The position numbers and the translations under genes are program-made. This document shows positions 1-10,188 of a stretch of DNA of 64,000 bases, in pieces; the first letter of the stretch is position 1; each line of letters begins with the position of its first letter. Source of the stretch: Bhargavaea sp. CC-171006 (GTDB taxonomy: Bacteria; Bacillota; Bacilli; Bacillales_A; Planococcaceae); NCBI RefSeq assembly GCF_009761675.1, contig NZ_QUZH01000014.1:62001-126000 (forward strand). The letters run 5' to 3'. The notes beneath the pieces are model-generated. The model was not told where the DNA came from. It did not search any database and was given only the letters and a program-made list of their open reading frames with translations.

Positions 1-144
1 GCCGACTTCCTCCACCTGCTCCACGGCATTCATGCCATCCATGACTTGTCTGGCCTGCTCAGGTGTCAGGGTATGGACCGGCGGACCTCCGGCCTGTTTC
101 ATCAGCTCAATCAATGCCGTTACCTGCGGATCGTAATTCACCAT
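1..144 (-). CDS. alpha/beta hydrolase (esterase/lipase family), N-terminal fragment
   Basis: Only the first 48 codons lie in the window; the gene runs off the left edge. The protein begins MVNYDPQVTALIELMK and continues with a proline-rich GGPPVHTLTPEQAR stretch. This is the usual cap-region opening of hormone-sensitive-lipase-type esterases (a D-P-x-V start, then L-T-P-E-x-A-R). An ATG at 142-144 is preceded on the minus strand by GGAGG at good spacing. The catalytic GxSxG and HGG motifs would lie outside the window, so activity cannot be judged. It is transcribed in the same direction as the monooxygenase gene, about 40 bp downstream of it, and may share its operon. Confidence 0.65.
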   Translation of the reverse strand, partial: MVNYDPQVTALIELMKQAGGPPVHTLTPEQARQVMDGMNAVEQVEEVG

Positions 145-183
145 CAAAAATTCCTCCCTATATTGGTTGTTTTATGGTTCGGG

Positions 184-1818
184 TCAGGTGGTTTCGACTT
201 GCTGGAGCGGCTTCACGGCAAGAGCCTTGTAGTCCTTGGCCTTCTCGAATTTATCCTGATAGGTCTGGAAATCTCCCGTGTAACCGTAGAAGGCACGCGG
301 TTTTCCTTCGATGTTCGCGCCGGTATACCAACTGTCGGTTCGCGCATAGATCGATGCGTTGCCGACCTCATTGACATGATCGGTCCATTCCTCTTCCCCT
401 TGTGGCGTCGCTTCCACTTCGGCCAGGCCCTGTTTTTCAGCATACTCGATGCAGTCTATCACCCACTCCGCGATCACTTCGTTTACCGCGAGCGCGTTGG
501 CGGTCAGCGGGAAGTGCGGACCCGTAATGGTAAACATATTCGGGAACCCGACATGGCAGACCCCAAGATACGTTTTCAGATTTCGGCCGTCATCCCACTT
601 TTCTTTCAGGGTAATGCCTTCCCTGCCGCGGATTTTTGTACCTGCAAGCGGGCCGATCATCGCATCGAATCCACTCGCGAAGACAATGATGTCCAGCTCG
701 TGTTCGGTTCCGTCCGCAGTGACGAGGCCTTTCTCGGTGCATTCCGTGATTGGGGTCTTTTTGAGGTTCACCAGGTCGACGTTTTCCTGGTTATAGGATT
801 CATAGTATTTGGTCGCAACGACCGGCCGCTTGCCTCCGAGGAGGTAGGTAGGCATGAGATTCTCAGCCTTTACCGGATCCTTCACGATCTCCCGGATCTT
901 TCCGCGGACGAATTCCGCAATTGTCGCATTCGCATCGTCATTGATCGTGAGGTCGGTATACGCATAGAGCATCTGGAAGCCTTTTGCCTCCTGCCAGATC
1001 GCCTCGTAATGCCTGTTCCGCTCTTCCTCGGTGTCCTCAAGAGCCGAATACATCTTTCTCACATCAAAGCACGGCATGCCGACGATATGTTCGCGGACCC
1101 GCTTGCGCAGCGTCGGGAATTCGGCCCTTCTCCTCTCGAGGTCATCCTCGCCCACTTTCGGATTTTCCACCGGCATGACGTATTGGGGCGTCCGCTGGAA
1201 GACGGTAAGATGGTCGGCCTCCTTGGAGATGGACGTAATCGCCTGAACACCGCTTGACCCTGTACCGATCACAGCGACCCGCTTGCCCTTGAAGTCAACC
1301 GGCTCGTGTGGCCATTGGCTCGTGTGGTATGTCTGGCCCCTGAACTTGTCGAGCCCCGGAATGGCCGGCGCATGCGGAACCGAAACGTTCCCGATTGCCG
1401 GGATAAAGTACTTGGCCGTAACAGTCTGGCCGCCTCCCACATTGACCGACCACGTGTATGCCTCCGGATCATACTTGGCATCCGTGATGCGCGTGTTGAA
1501 CTGGATGTCTTTCCGGAGATCCAGCTTGTCGGTGACATACTTGATATACGACAGGATCTCGTCCTGTTCCGGATAAACAGCGGACCATTTCCAGTCGCGG
1601 TGGATCTCCTCGGAAAACGTATAGCTGTAAAACTCTGCCGGGACATCACATCGGGCTCCCGGATACTGGTTCCAGTACCACGTGCCGCCTACGTCGCTTC
1701 CAGCTTCATAAAGCTGGGCAGAATAGCCCGCCTCCCTCAGCAAATGGAGCATGTACAAACCTGAAAACCCGGCACCTACCACAACCGCATCGAAATCGAC
1801 CTGCTGATTCATCGGCAT
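184..1818 (-). CDS. flavin-dependent Baeyer-Villiger monooxygenase (cyclohexanone monooxygenase-like)
   Basis: This 544-residue protein has an FAD-binding GAGFSG at residues 15-20 and the Baeyer-Villiger fingerprint FRGQTYHTSQWP at 159-170. A second Rossmann motif, GTGSSG, for NADPH lies at 185-190. That order and length fit type I Baeyer-Villiger monooxygenases, which insert oxygen next to a ketone to give an ester or lactone. The substrate cannot be read from sequence. The gene just downstream encodes an esterase-type hydrolase, which would be a natural partner for hydrolysing the ester; that link is inference. Two in-frame ATGs (1818 and 1812) are both reachable from the purine-rich GGAAGGGAAGGGAG; the first is used here. 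Confidence 0.88.
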   Translation of the reverse strand: MPMNQQVDFDAVVVGAGFSGLYMLHLLREAGYSAQLYEAGSDVGGTWYWNQYPGARCDVPAEFYSYTFSEEIHRDWKWSAVYPEQDEILSYIKYVTDKLDLRKDIQFNTRITDAKYDPEAYTWSVNVGGGQTVTAKYFIPAIGNVSVPHAPAIPGLDKFRGQTYHTSQWPHEPVDFKGKRVAVIGTGSSGVQAITSISKEADHLTVFQRTPQYVMPVENPKVGEDDLERRRAEFPTLRKRVREHIVGMPCFDVRKMYSALEDTEEERNRHYEAIWQEAKGFQMLYAYTDLTINDDANATIAEFVRGKIREIVKDPVKAENLMPTYLLGGKRPVVATKYYESYNQENVDLVNLKKTPITECTEKGLVTADGTEHELDIIVFASGFDAMIGPLAGTKIRGREGITLKEKWDDGRNLKTYLGVCHVGFPNMFTITGPHFPLTANALAVNEVIAEWVIDCIEYAEKQGLAEVEATPQGEEEWTDHVNEVGNASIYARTDSWYTGANIEGKPRAFYGYTGDFQTYQDKFEKAKDYKALAVKPLQQVETT

Positions 1819-2121
1819 CTCCCTTCCCTTCCAGTGAGTTTGACAGCCTGCTCTTGAAGCTCTCTTTGTATGCGCTTACAAAATTCTGCTTTATTTAGCA
1901 TCGAACCGTGTTCAGGTATGTGGAAGCCCCCTTTTTGAACCGTATTCCGAATAGCCGCATAGCCTTCGTGTTTTTGATGATAAGGGACAAAGGTACTAAA
2001 AAGACAGTCCCCGGAATTGGTGAATCATCCCCCGATTGGGGGGTGAAGAGGAAGATTGGCTTGATCGGATCGAATAGAAGACTCTGCCTTTACATTTGCT
2101 TCATGGAGCAAACCGCCATTC
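1819..2121. other. intergenic, no gene recognised
   Basis: This stretch lies between the divergent monooxygenase and glycerophosphodiesterase genes. I see no convincing coding region or RNA. A small CCCCC-GATT-GGGGG hairpin sits near 2028-2041 without a following T-run. An open frame across 1908-2147 has no ribosome binding site or family resemblance. Confidence 0.4.
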
Positions 2122-2160
2122 CTAACAGTACGTTAATCATCCATTAATCCCCACTTTATA
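2122..2160 (+). promoter_or_regulatory. candidate PhoP (Pho box) operator
   Basis: Four hexamers stand exactly 11 bp apart: CTAACA at 2122, TTAATC at 2133, TTAATC at 2144 and TTTATA at 2155. Bacillus Pho boxes are tandem TT(A/T/C)ACA-like repeats with 11-bp periodicity, and glpQ-type phosphodiesterase genes are classic Pho targets. The match to consensus is imperfect in every repeat, so the call rests on phasing plus gene context. Confidence 0.4.
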
Positions 2161-2206
2161 TTCGACCCTTACACTGGCATTGAACATACATAAGGGAGTG
2201 GATGAG

Positions 2207-3070
2207 ATGAAGCGCGTGATAACGGTTTTGACAGGGGTCGGCATTGCAATGAGTTCGTTTTCGGGAACAACGGCTGCAGCTCCAGCGAATGATCTAGGAA
2301 GCGTGGTCTCAGTTCAGGAACAGCAGAAAATCATCAATGTCGCACACCGTGGGGCGTCGGGCCATGCACCGGAGAACACGATGGCCGCATACCAAAAAGC
2401 GTTTGAAATGAAGGCGGACTACATTGAGATCGATGTCCAGATGTCCCAGGACGGCGAGCTCGTCATCATTCATGACAACACGGTCGACCGCACGACAAAC
2501 GGGACAGGCACTGTCGGTGAAATGACGTTCGAAGAGCTTCGTCAGCTTGATGCAGGAAGCTGGTTCAGCGAGGACTATGCCGGTGAAAAGATCCTGACCT
2601 TCGGGGAAGTCCTGGATGCATTCCGCGGCAAGATTGGAATCCTGATTGAGCTCAAATCGCCTGAACTATACCCGGGGGTCGAAGAGAAAGTAGCCGAAGA
2701 GCTGATTAAAAGAAATCTCCATAAACCGAACAACGAAAAAGTTGTCATCCAATCGTTCAATCACAAATCGATGCAGAAATCCAAAGAACTTCTGCCGAGC
2801 CTTCCTCATGGCGTCATTGCCGGACCAAGCTGGGCAAATGTAACGGAGGAACAACTGGCTGAATTCGCCACGTACGCAGATTACTTTAACCCGAACATGA
2901 ACATCGTGACGCATGAAATGGTCGATGACGTCCATGAAGCAGGAATGAAAATCTATCCGTACACCTCCCGCTCTCAGGAGCAGGCACTGCGCCTGTTCGA
3001 TTTGAATGTGGATGGCATCGTTACGGACTATACGGAGCATGTCTACTATCACCCGGTGAAAAACCACTGA
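2207..3070 (+). CDS. glpQ: secreted glycerophosphodiester phosphodiesterase
   Basis: This 287-residue enzyme would release glycerol 3-phosphate from deacylated phospholipids or teichoic-acid-type glycerophosphodiesters. An N-terminal hydrophobic stretch (about residues 2-26) looks like a signal peptide with an AAA-type cleavage region. The GDPD hallmarks are HRGASGHAPENT from about residue 47, the metal ligands E-x-D (YIEIDVQ) near 74-76, and HDNTVDRTTNG from 89. The ATG at 2207 is preferred over the upstream ATG at 2180 because GGGAG lies about 9 bases before it and because it starts the signal peptide directly. A possible Pho box precedes it and a strong terminator follows. Confidence 0.9.
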   Translation: MKRVITVLTGVGIAMSSFSGTTAAAPANDLGSVVSVQEQQKIINVAHRGASGHAPENTMAAYQKAFEMKADYIEIDVQMSQDGELVIIHDNTVDRTTNGTGTVGEMTFEELRQLDAGSWFSEDYAGEKILTFGEVLDAFRGKIGILIELKSPELYPGVEEKVAEELIKRNLHKPNNEKVVIQSFNHKSMQKSKELLPSLPHGVIAGPSWANVTEEQLAEFATYADYFNPNMNIVTHEMVDDVHEAGMKIYPYTSRSQEQALRLFDLNVDGIVTDYTEHVYYHPVKNH

Positions 3071-3116
3071 TGATTCAGCCTTAATATTAGCCTCAGGGAT
3101 GCTAACATGAACATGA

Positions 3117-3152
3117 AAGAAGGCCTCCGGCGTGCCGGGGCCTTCTTCTTTT
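3117..3152 (+). terminator. intrinsic terminator of the glpQ-type gene
   Basis: The stem GAAGGCCTCCGG pairs with CCGGGGCCTTC around a CGTG loop, followed by a T-rich run (CTTCTTTT). Confidence 0.85.
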
Positions 3153-3326
3153 GATGCGCTCTGGATGGATAACAGAGGGGAACTATTGGTGGTACGCCTT
3201 CGAATACCTCACCCGTTTTATTGGTGTGTTTTCTGGTCCGTCATCAGAAAAACAGTTTTAATCGTCTTAAAAAAGAACAGTAACACCAATAGGATAGGCG
3301 CCACTGCTCATAGTAGATTTTATACT

Positions 3327-4451
3327 TTAGACTGTCATCGTCTCATTCTCATACTCTTTAACTTCCAATGTGTATTTATCCAACAGTTCTTCCACCGGCT
3401 CGTAGCCGATGCCTGGTTGATCTGGAACTGTAATGACCCCATCCGTTACCACAACTTCAGGATTGATGATGTCTTCTGCCCAATACCTCGACGAAGCCGC
3501 TGTATCTCCAGGCAATGTGAAATTGGAAAGTGTCGTTATGGCGATATTATGCGCGCGTCCAATTCCGGACTCCAGCATTCCTCCACACCAGACCGGAATG
3601 TTATGTTCCGCACAATAGTCGTGGATCTTCTTTGCTTCTGTCAGGCCGCCAACCCGCCCAATTTTAATATTGATGATTTTGCAGCTGCCTAGCTTGATTG
3701 CTTTTTTCGCATCTTCCAGGGAGTGGATGCTTTCATCCAGACAGACAGGTGTCTTAATTTGTGCTTGTAGGGTGGCATGATCGATAATGTCGTCGTGCGC
3801 CAGAGGCTGTTCGATCATAGTGAGATTCAAATGATCCAGTTCTTTTAGCAGCTCGACATCATCCAATGTATAGGCGGAATTTCCGTCTGCCATCATCGCG
3901 ATGTCCGGATATTTACTGCGGACTGCACCCAACATTTCTATATCGGTTCCTGGCTTGATTTTAATTTTCATTCGTTTGTATCCTTCTGCAAGATACTTCT
4001 CGACTGTGTCAATTAGTTTTCCTGAAGACTCCTGGATACCTATACTGATGCCGACATCGATTTGTTTTTTTGTGCCGCCAAGGGCTTCAGCAAGAGAGAT
4101 GTTGTTTTCTTTGGCATATAGATCCCAAATGGCACCTTCAATCGCAGACTTCGCCATATTGTTCCTTCGAAACGGCTTAAAGATTTCACTCACTTCATCC
4201 GGATGTTCGATTTCTTCCTTGCTGTATAGCGCCGGAATAAGAAAATCTTCTGCAATGTGCCATGCCGTCTTGACAGTTTCTTCATTGTATAAAGGACGGG
4301 AATTAACCACGCATTCTCCATAGCCTACATGATTTTCGCTATAGGCTTCCACGATGAAAAATTCTCGCTCTTTCTGCGTTCCGAAGCTTGTCTGGAAAGG
4401 TTCCTTCAGTTCCAACTGCATTCTTCTCAAAACGATTTTTTCAATCTTCAT
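3327..4451 (-). CDS. enolase-superfamily N-acylamino acid racemase / o-succinylbenzoate synthase-like enzyme
   Basis: This protein is 374 residues from the ATG at 4451, which lies 9 bases after AAAGGGG; the ATG at 4460 abuts that site. The muconate-lactonizing-subgroup features are complete. They are the catalytic K-x-K pair (K162, K164 in RMKIKIKPG), metal ligands D189 (MMADGNSAY), E214 (MIEQPL) and D239 (CLDES), and the opposite-face base K263 (NIKIGRVGG). This subgroup includes N-succinylamino acid racemases and OSB synthases. No menaquinone genes are nearby. Instead it closes an Opp/Dpp-type operon that lies opposite an M20 amidohydrolase. This favours racemisation of N-acylated amino acids or a related dipeptide role; the exact substrate is unknown. 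Confidence 0.85.
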   Translation of the reverse strand: MKIEKIVLRRMQLELKEPFQTSFGTQKEREFFIVEAYSENHVGYGECVVNSRPLYNEETVKTAWHIAEDFLIPALYSKEEIEHPDEVSEIFKPFRRNNMAKSAIEGAIWDLYAKENNISLAEALGGTKKQIDVGISIGIQESSGKLIDTVEKYLAEGYKRMKIKIKPGTDIEMLGAVRSKYPDIAMMADGNSAYTLDDVELLKELDHLNLTMIEQPLAHDDIIDHATLQAQIKTPVCLDESIHSLEDAKKAIKLGSCKIINIKIGRVGGLTEAKKIHDYCAEHNIPVWCGGMLESGIGRAHNIAITTLSNFTLPGDTAASSRYWAEDIINPEVVVTDGVITVPDQPGIGYEPVEELLDKYTLEVKEYENETMTV

Positions 4452-4465
4452 CCGGCTCATCCCCT

Positions 4466-5456
4466 TTAATTATATAGATGGCAAGCAACCTGATGACCAT
4501 CAGATTGTTGCAGCATCTCTGGCTTAATGGACTTGCATTGTTCCATGGCAAATGGACACCTTGTATGGAATACGCATCCTGAAGGAGGATCAATTGGTGA
4601 TGGAACGTCTCCCTTGATGATGATTCGTTCCCTCCTTTGTTTTCGGTCCGGGATAGGAATCGCAGACAACAAAGCTTTTGTATACGGGTGAAGAGGGTTT
4701 GCAAACAGATCATCTGTCGGTGCCTTCTCAACCATATGCCCGAGATACATGACACCGATTTCGTCTGCAATATGCCGCACAACACTGAGATCATGAGAGA
4801 TAAACAGATAAGCCAGCTTGAATTCGTCCTGTATCTCTTCCAGCAGGTTCAGTACCTGGGACTGGATTGACACATCCAATGCCGAGACAGGCTCATCCAA
4901 AACGATGATGGCGGGATCTACCGCCAGCGCCCTGGCAATGCCGATCCGCTGACGTTGACCGCCCGAAAATTCATGCGGGAAGCGGAAGTATTGGTCTTCA
5001 CGGATACCGGTCCGCTTAAGGAGATCCATGGCCCGCTCCATACGATCAGCTTTAGTCCCGATTTTATGAATCTCCATCGGTTCCTCGATTAATTCACCGA
5101 TTCTCTTCTTTGGGTTAAGTGAAGAATGTGGATCCTGGAAAACCATCTGCATCTCTTTGCGAAACCCTTTGAACTCCCGCTGATTTAACTGAAGAAGGTC
5201 TTTCCCCCTATAATTCACCGACCCTTCGGTTGGCTCGATCAACCTGAGAATTGACCGTCCGGTTGTACTTTTTCCGCATCCGGACTCTCCAACGAGACCC
5301 AATGTTCCCTTCTCATACAAGTCAAAATTCACACTTTCAACCGCTTTTACATGACCTTTTAAACGCCCGAAAGGAGATGTGATTGGAAAGTATTTTTTTA
5401 GGTTTCTCACCTGCAAAAGGGGGGTGCCCGTGTCTTTTTGCTCTGTAATTTTTCCA

Positions 5457-5479
<23 letters not shown>
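4466..5479 (-). CDS. oligopeptide/dipeptide ABC transporter ATP-binding protein (OppF/DppF-type)
   Basis: One of the two ATPases energising the importer on the cytoplasmic side. It has Walker A GESGCGKS at 64-71, signature FSGGQRQR at 171-178 and Walker B IIVLDEPV at 191-198. It also has the OppDF-specific C-terminal cysteine-rich stretch ([15 protein letters not shown]). The ATG at 5479 is chosen because GGGAGG (5489-5494) sits 9 bases upstream. A longer frame from 5545 would lie mostly inside the preceding gene. It overlaps the OppD-type gene by 23 bases, so the two are translationally coupled. The racemase-like gene follows after 14 bases. Confidence 0.93.
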
Positions 5480-6476
<997 letters not shown>

Positions 6477-6519
6477 GGTTCATCCCCCCTGACTTGAATT
6501 GTTTGAAAGCTAATCTTTC

Positions 6520-7428
6520 TTACTCTTTCAAAGCTTTATTAGAATGAGGATCCAACAGATCTCGAAGACCGTCGCCGAAAAGGTTCAGTGCCAATACAGC
6601 CATAACAATGAAAGCGCCTGGAAAGACGGTCATCCACCATGCGTTATAGATCACGATTTTTCCGTCATACAGGATATTTCCCCAGCTTGGGTCTGGAGCC
6701 GGAACACCTGCCCCAAGGAAACTGAGTGCCGCCTCAAGAATGATCGCAATCGCAAAGACGTACGTAACCTGAACAATCAGCGGCGATACGGTATTGGGAA
6801 GGATATGCCTCCAGATAATCCTCCAGGAACTTGCCCCTTGGGCCCTCATTGCTTCAATATAGGTTTGTTCCTTGATGACCAGAGCCGAAGAACGGACAAT
6901 CCTTGCGACGACCGGTATTTTGGCGAGAGTCACTGCAATCACTACATTGACCGGCTGTGGCCCCAATACGGCCATGATGGCAATGGCAAGCAAAATATCC
7001 GGAAATGCCATCAGGGCATCACTGATGCGCATCAGAATATGGTCAAGCGCCGAGTAATACGCAGCATATAAACCGATGACCATGCCGATTACTGCTGTCA
7101 AAACGGCTACGGAGAGACCTACCCCCATCGAGACTTGTGCGCCATGTGCAACCCGGCTGAATAAGTCTCTTCCAAAGTTATCAGTCCCGAACCAATGCTC
7201 GGCAGAGGGCTTTGCCAAACGATTGGCAGGGTCAATCTGCAAAGGGGTAAACTGGCTGATCAATGGCCCGATGAATGCAAATAGAGTCAAGAAAATCAGC
7301 ATGATGGAACCGGCTAAAACTGTCTTGTTCGAAAAGAAACGTTTAACAGCAAGCTGGCGCCGTTCTTTTTTTATATCTTTTTCCAGCGCAACGAGTTGAT
7401 TGTGTTGGATAGGCTTTGCTACTTCCAA
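6520..7428 (-). CDS. oligopeptide/dipeptide ABC transporter permease (OppC/DppC-type)
   Basis: A permease of about 302 residues with an N-terminal cytoplasmic tail, a first membrane segment near residue 35, and the family EAA-type loop (EAMRAQGASSWRIIWRHILP) that docks on the ATPases. The start is a TTG at 7428, exactly 8 bases after AGGAGG. The TTG six bases earlier (7434) is too close to that site. It lies between the OppB-type and OppD-type genes with short gaps (16 and 43 bases), as in a single operon. Confidence 0.9.
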   Translation of the reverse strand: MEVAKPIQHNQLVALEKDIKKERRQLAVKRFFSNKTVLAGSIMLIFLTLFAFIGPLISQFTPLQIDPANRLAKPSAEHWFGTDNFGRDLFSRVAHGAQVSMGVGLSVAVLTAVIGMVIGLYAAYYSALDHILMRISDALMAFPDILLAIAIMAVLGPQPVNVVIAVTLAKIPVVARIVRSSALVIKEQTYIEAMRAQGASSWRIIWRHILPNTVSPLIVQVTYVFAIAIILEAALSFLGAGVPAPDPSWGNILYDGKIVIYNAWWMTVFPGAFIVMAVLALNLFGDGLRDLLDPHSNKALKE

Positions 7429-7444
7429 TGCCAACGCCTCCTAT

Positions 7445-8395
7445 CTATTTACGATTCAGCCGGACCCGTGGATCGACAAGGCCATAGAGCAGGTCAATAA
7501 TCAGGTTCAAGAACAGATAAGTGACTGCGATCAATAGAATCGTTCCTTGAATGACCGCATAATCTCTTCTTGTAATAGCGTTGATCACCAGTTGACCGAT
7601 TCCCGGCAGATTGAATACGGTTTCAGTTACAACCGCTCCAGTAATCAATGCACCAAATGTTTCACCCAAGATGGTCAGAATCGGAATCAGCGCATTTCTG
7701 AAAGCGTGCTTGTAAATCACAACTTTTTGTTTAAGCCCTTTCGCTTTGGCTGTTTTGATAAAATTCATGCTTAAAATGTCAATCATCGAGGAGCGGGTCA
7801 TCCTGGCAATGACTGCCGCCTGAATGGTACCCAGCGAAATCGCTGGCAATATCAGATATTTCAAATGCTCCCAAAGTCCTTCACTGAGAGATGTGTATCC
7901 CGCAACCGGCAACCAGTTTAGCTGAACGCCAAATACGAGCATCAGCAGCAAGGCAAGCAAGAAACTAGGAATGGACATTCCAAGCATCGCGATAATCATA
8001 AATGTCCGGTCGATGCCCGTACCCCTTTTTCTGGCTGCCAATACACCAATCGGAATCGCAAGAAAAATGGACACTCCCTGTGCAAGCAAGGCAAGTGATA
8101 ATGTGGGTCCCAAATGACTGGTAAACGCATCAAGAACCGGCTGGTTCATATAAAGAGAGTTGCCCAGATCTCCTTGAAGTGCGTGAAGAGACCATTCAAA
8201 AAACTGTTGATATATAGGCAGGTTCAACCCCAGCTCTTCTTTAAGGCTTTCGACTTCTTCCGGTGTTGCTTCGGGACCTAACATTACCGCAGCAGGATCA
8301 CCAGGTATCATATGAATCAGGAAAAACACAAAAATCGCGACGATGAGGAGAACCGGAATCATCGATAGCAGACGTTTGAGAATATATGCCTTCAA
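7445..8395 (-). CDS. oligopeptide/dipeptide ABC transporter permease (OppB/DppB-type)
   Basis: A 316-residue permease with the typical OppB opening (MKAYILKRLLSMIPVLLIVA), about six membrane spans, the ATPase-docking loop (FIKTAKAKGLKQKVVIYKHA) and the conserved ending VDPRVRLNRK. It starts with TTG after GAGGGGAG. A strong hairpin with a short T-run (8433-8465) separates it from the binding-protein gene upstream, so it is probably transcribed at a lower level than that gene. Confidence 0.92.
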   Translation of the reverse strand: MKAYILKRLLSMIPVLLIVAIFVFFLIHMIPGDPAAVMLGPEATPEEVESLKEELGLNLPIYQQFFEWSLHALQGDLGNSLYMNQPVLDAFTSHLGPTLSLALLAQGVSIFLAIPIGVLAARKRGTGIDRTFMIIAMLGMSIPSFLLALLLMLVFGVQLNWLPVAGYTSLSEGLWEHLKYLILPAISLGTIQAAVIARMTRSSMIDILSMNFIKTAKAKGLKQKVVIYKHAFRNALIPILTILGETFGALITGAVVTETVFNLPGIGQLVINAITRRDYAVIQGTILLIAVTYLFLNLIIDLLYGLVDPRVRLNRK

Positions 8396-8428
8396 AGTTA
8401 CTCCCCTCTTCCATGGTTGGAATCATGT

Positions 8429-8465
8429 AAAATCATTCCCCTATATTTTCATATAGGGGAAATGA
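8429..8465 (-). terminator. intercistronic hairpin (attenuating terminator) between binding protein and permeases
   Basis: CCCCTATAT (8438-8446) and ATATAGGGG (8451-8459) pair perfectly around TTTC. The stem extends through the flanking TCATT/AATGA and is followed on the minus strand by TTTT. It lies inside the operon and would allow partial termination, giving an excess of the binding protein. Confidence 0.65.
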
Positions 8466-8475
8466 TGAGAACCTC

Positions 8476-10053
8476 TTATTGATTGATGGACACATTCCAG
8501 AAGTTTGGACCGGACAGGTTTGTATAACCTTTCAAATCCTTGGAGTAGCCGGATACACGGGAGTTTGTCCCAGTGTTGATAACCGGCAGATCTTCCCACA
8601 TCACCTGCTGCAGTTGTGCATACAATTCTTTTGCTTCATCTTGGGAAGCGGCTACATTAATCTCATCCAGCAAACGATCGATTTCTGCGTTATTCGTCCA
8701 ACCCGGCCATGCTGTTCCGGAATCAAGGAATACGAACTGGTGCGGAGTGAACGTTGTCGAGAATCCTGTGTAGAACATGTGGTAAGCACCCGGATCGTTG
8801 CGTCGTTCCAAGAGAGTCGGCCAGTCATAAACATCCAATTTCACATTCATTCCGATTTCCTCCAGCTGTTGCTGAGTGGCAACTGCTGCATTGTAATGGT
8901 GTTCATAGTCCCGGCTCGTGAGAATGATAATCTCTTCCCCGTTGTATCCGGCCTCTTCAAGTAACTGCTTTGCTTTGTCTACATCCTTTTGGTTGTAGTT
9001 TTCTTTTCCGGCATCTGTGTACCAGTCAGTTTGACTTTCAAGGAAAAGACTCGGGTCCAGATTATAGTAATCTTCTCCAGTGAACGCAGAACTCATAATT
9101 ACTTCCATGTCCAGTGCAGAGTTAACGGCCTGACGGGCCTTCACATCTGTGAATAGACCTTCTTTTTTATTAAAGACCAGCCCTTCAATGCCATATGGCC
9201 ATACATCCACTTCAACTTGCGGATTGCTTTCCACTTGAGGAATCGAGTCGTAGCTCAGCATGTGCGCAAAGTGATATTGTCCGCTCATCAGCCCATTTAC
9301 ACGGGTGGATGCATCCGGAACAAACCTCCAATTGATTGCATCAACAAACGCTTCCTTCTTGCCTCCCAGACCATCTGTGGCATCTTCATCCGGCACGTAA
9401 TCTTCAAACTTCTTGAACTGGATGACTTCGTCTTGTTTCCATTCAACGAATTGGAACGGACCGGTTCCGATATATTCTTTGGCGCCTGTAGCTTCTGCGG
9501 ATTCTGCTACTTCCTTCGGCATAATGGCCGCAAGGTTACCGACATCAGCCAAGAAGTACATGATCAGAGAAGAGGGTTGAGACAGCTTGAGTTCCACCGT
9601 ATAGTCGTCAGCTGCAACCCATTCGTGCTCTCCAAGTTCAGGTTTGCTTTTTGCCCACTTCTGCATGGATGCAATAACATCCGCAGAAGTCATTTCTTTT
9701 CCATTATGGAATAGGACACCCTCACGCAATTTGAAGGTCACATTTTTATTATCGTCACTTACCTCGAACGAATCAGCCAACTGCGGAATAACCTCATAAT
9801 TTTCATTAATAGTGACGAGGCCCTCGTAAATCACTTTTGCAGCATCTCTTGTTGCTTCAGCAGTTGTTCCATGCGGATCCAGTGTCTGTGGCTGTGTCGG
9901 ATACGCAACTTCCAGTGTTCCCCCTGTCTTGACTTCCCCCCCACTTCCTTGTTCCGAGCCCTCGGCCTCTGGTTCGGAATTACCATTACAAGCAGCGAGA
10001 ATCAGGACCATCATGAGTAACAGCAACCCGCCAACTTTTGTTTTCACCTTCAC
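8476..10053 (-). CDS. extracellular solute-binding lipoprotein, family 5 (OppA/DppA-type)
   Basis: A 525-residue lipoprotein with signal peptide and lipobox L-A-A-C (lipid-anchored Cys22). An acidic, glycine-rich linker follows, then a full SBP_bac_5 fold (GGTLEVAYPTQPQTLDPHG near the start; NGLMSGQYHFAHM and LDMEVIMSSAF further on). It captures the substrate outside the membrane for the permeases encoded downstream. Family 5 proteins bind peptides and also other small molecules, so peptide binding is likely but not shown. The start is GTG at 10053. The gene is divergent from the RpiR regulator, with a perfect inverted repeat between them. Confidence 0.92.
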   Translation of the reverse strand: MKVKTKVGGLLLLMMVLILAACNGNSEPEAEGSEQGSGGEVKTGGTLEVAYPTQPQTLDPHGTTAEATRDAAKVIYEGLVTINENYEVIPQLADSFEVSDDNKNVTFKLREGVLFHNGKEMTSADVIASMQKWAKSKPELGEHEWVAADDYTVELKLSQPSSLIMYFLADVGNLAAIMPKEVAESAEATGAKEYIGTGPFQFVEWKQDEVIQFKKFEDYVPDEDATDGLGGKKEAFVDAINWRFVPDASTRVNGLMSGQYHFAHMLSYDSIPQVESNPQVEVDVWPYGIEGLVFNKKEGLFTDVKARQAVNSALDMEVIMSSAFTGEDYYNLDPSLFLESQTDWYTDAGKENYNQKDVDKAKQLLEEAGYNGEEIIILTSRDYEHHYNAAVATQQQLEEIGMNVKLDVYDWPTLLERRNDPGAYHMFYTGFSTTFTPHQFVFLDSGTAWPGWTNNAEIDRLLDEINVAASQDEAKELYAQLQQVMWEDLPVINTGTNSRVSGYSKDLKGYTNLSGPNFWNVSINQ

Positions 10054-10081
10054 ACTTCCCCACCCCTATTAGAGTTTTCGT

Positions 10082-10113
10082 TGATAATATCCAAAATCGT
10101 TAGAATATTATCA
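10082..10113. promoter_or_regulatory. candidate operator of the RpiR regulator
   Basis: TGATAATAT (10082-10090) and ATATTATCA (10105-10113) form perfect 9-bp inverted arms with a 14-bp spacer, centred between the divergent importer operon and regulator gene. The arms are AT-rich and could overlap promoter elements in both directions. Confidence 0.55.
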
Positions 10114-10188
10114 CTTGTTTAGGATTATAGTGAAGTGTATAATTCATTTCAATACAAAATGTTGCAAAAACTTTAAAAAGGTGATGAA

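Noticed and set aside
46-1257. 403-codon plus-strand frame opposite the monooxygenase gene
   Set aside because: Antisense shadow of a clearly homologous gene; no ribosome binding site or recognisable domain.
3217-3290. Inverted copies TATTGGTGT/ACACCAATA between convergent genes
   Set aside because: The arms are about 60 bp apart with no T-run and no support as an IS end or terminator.
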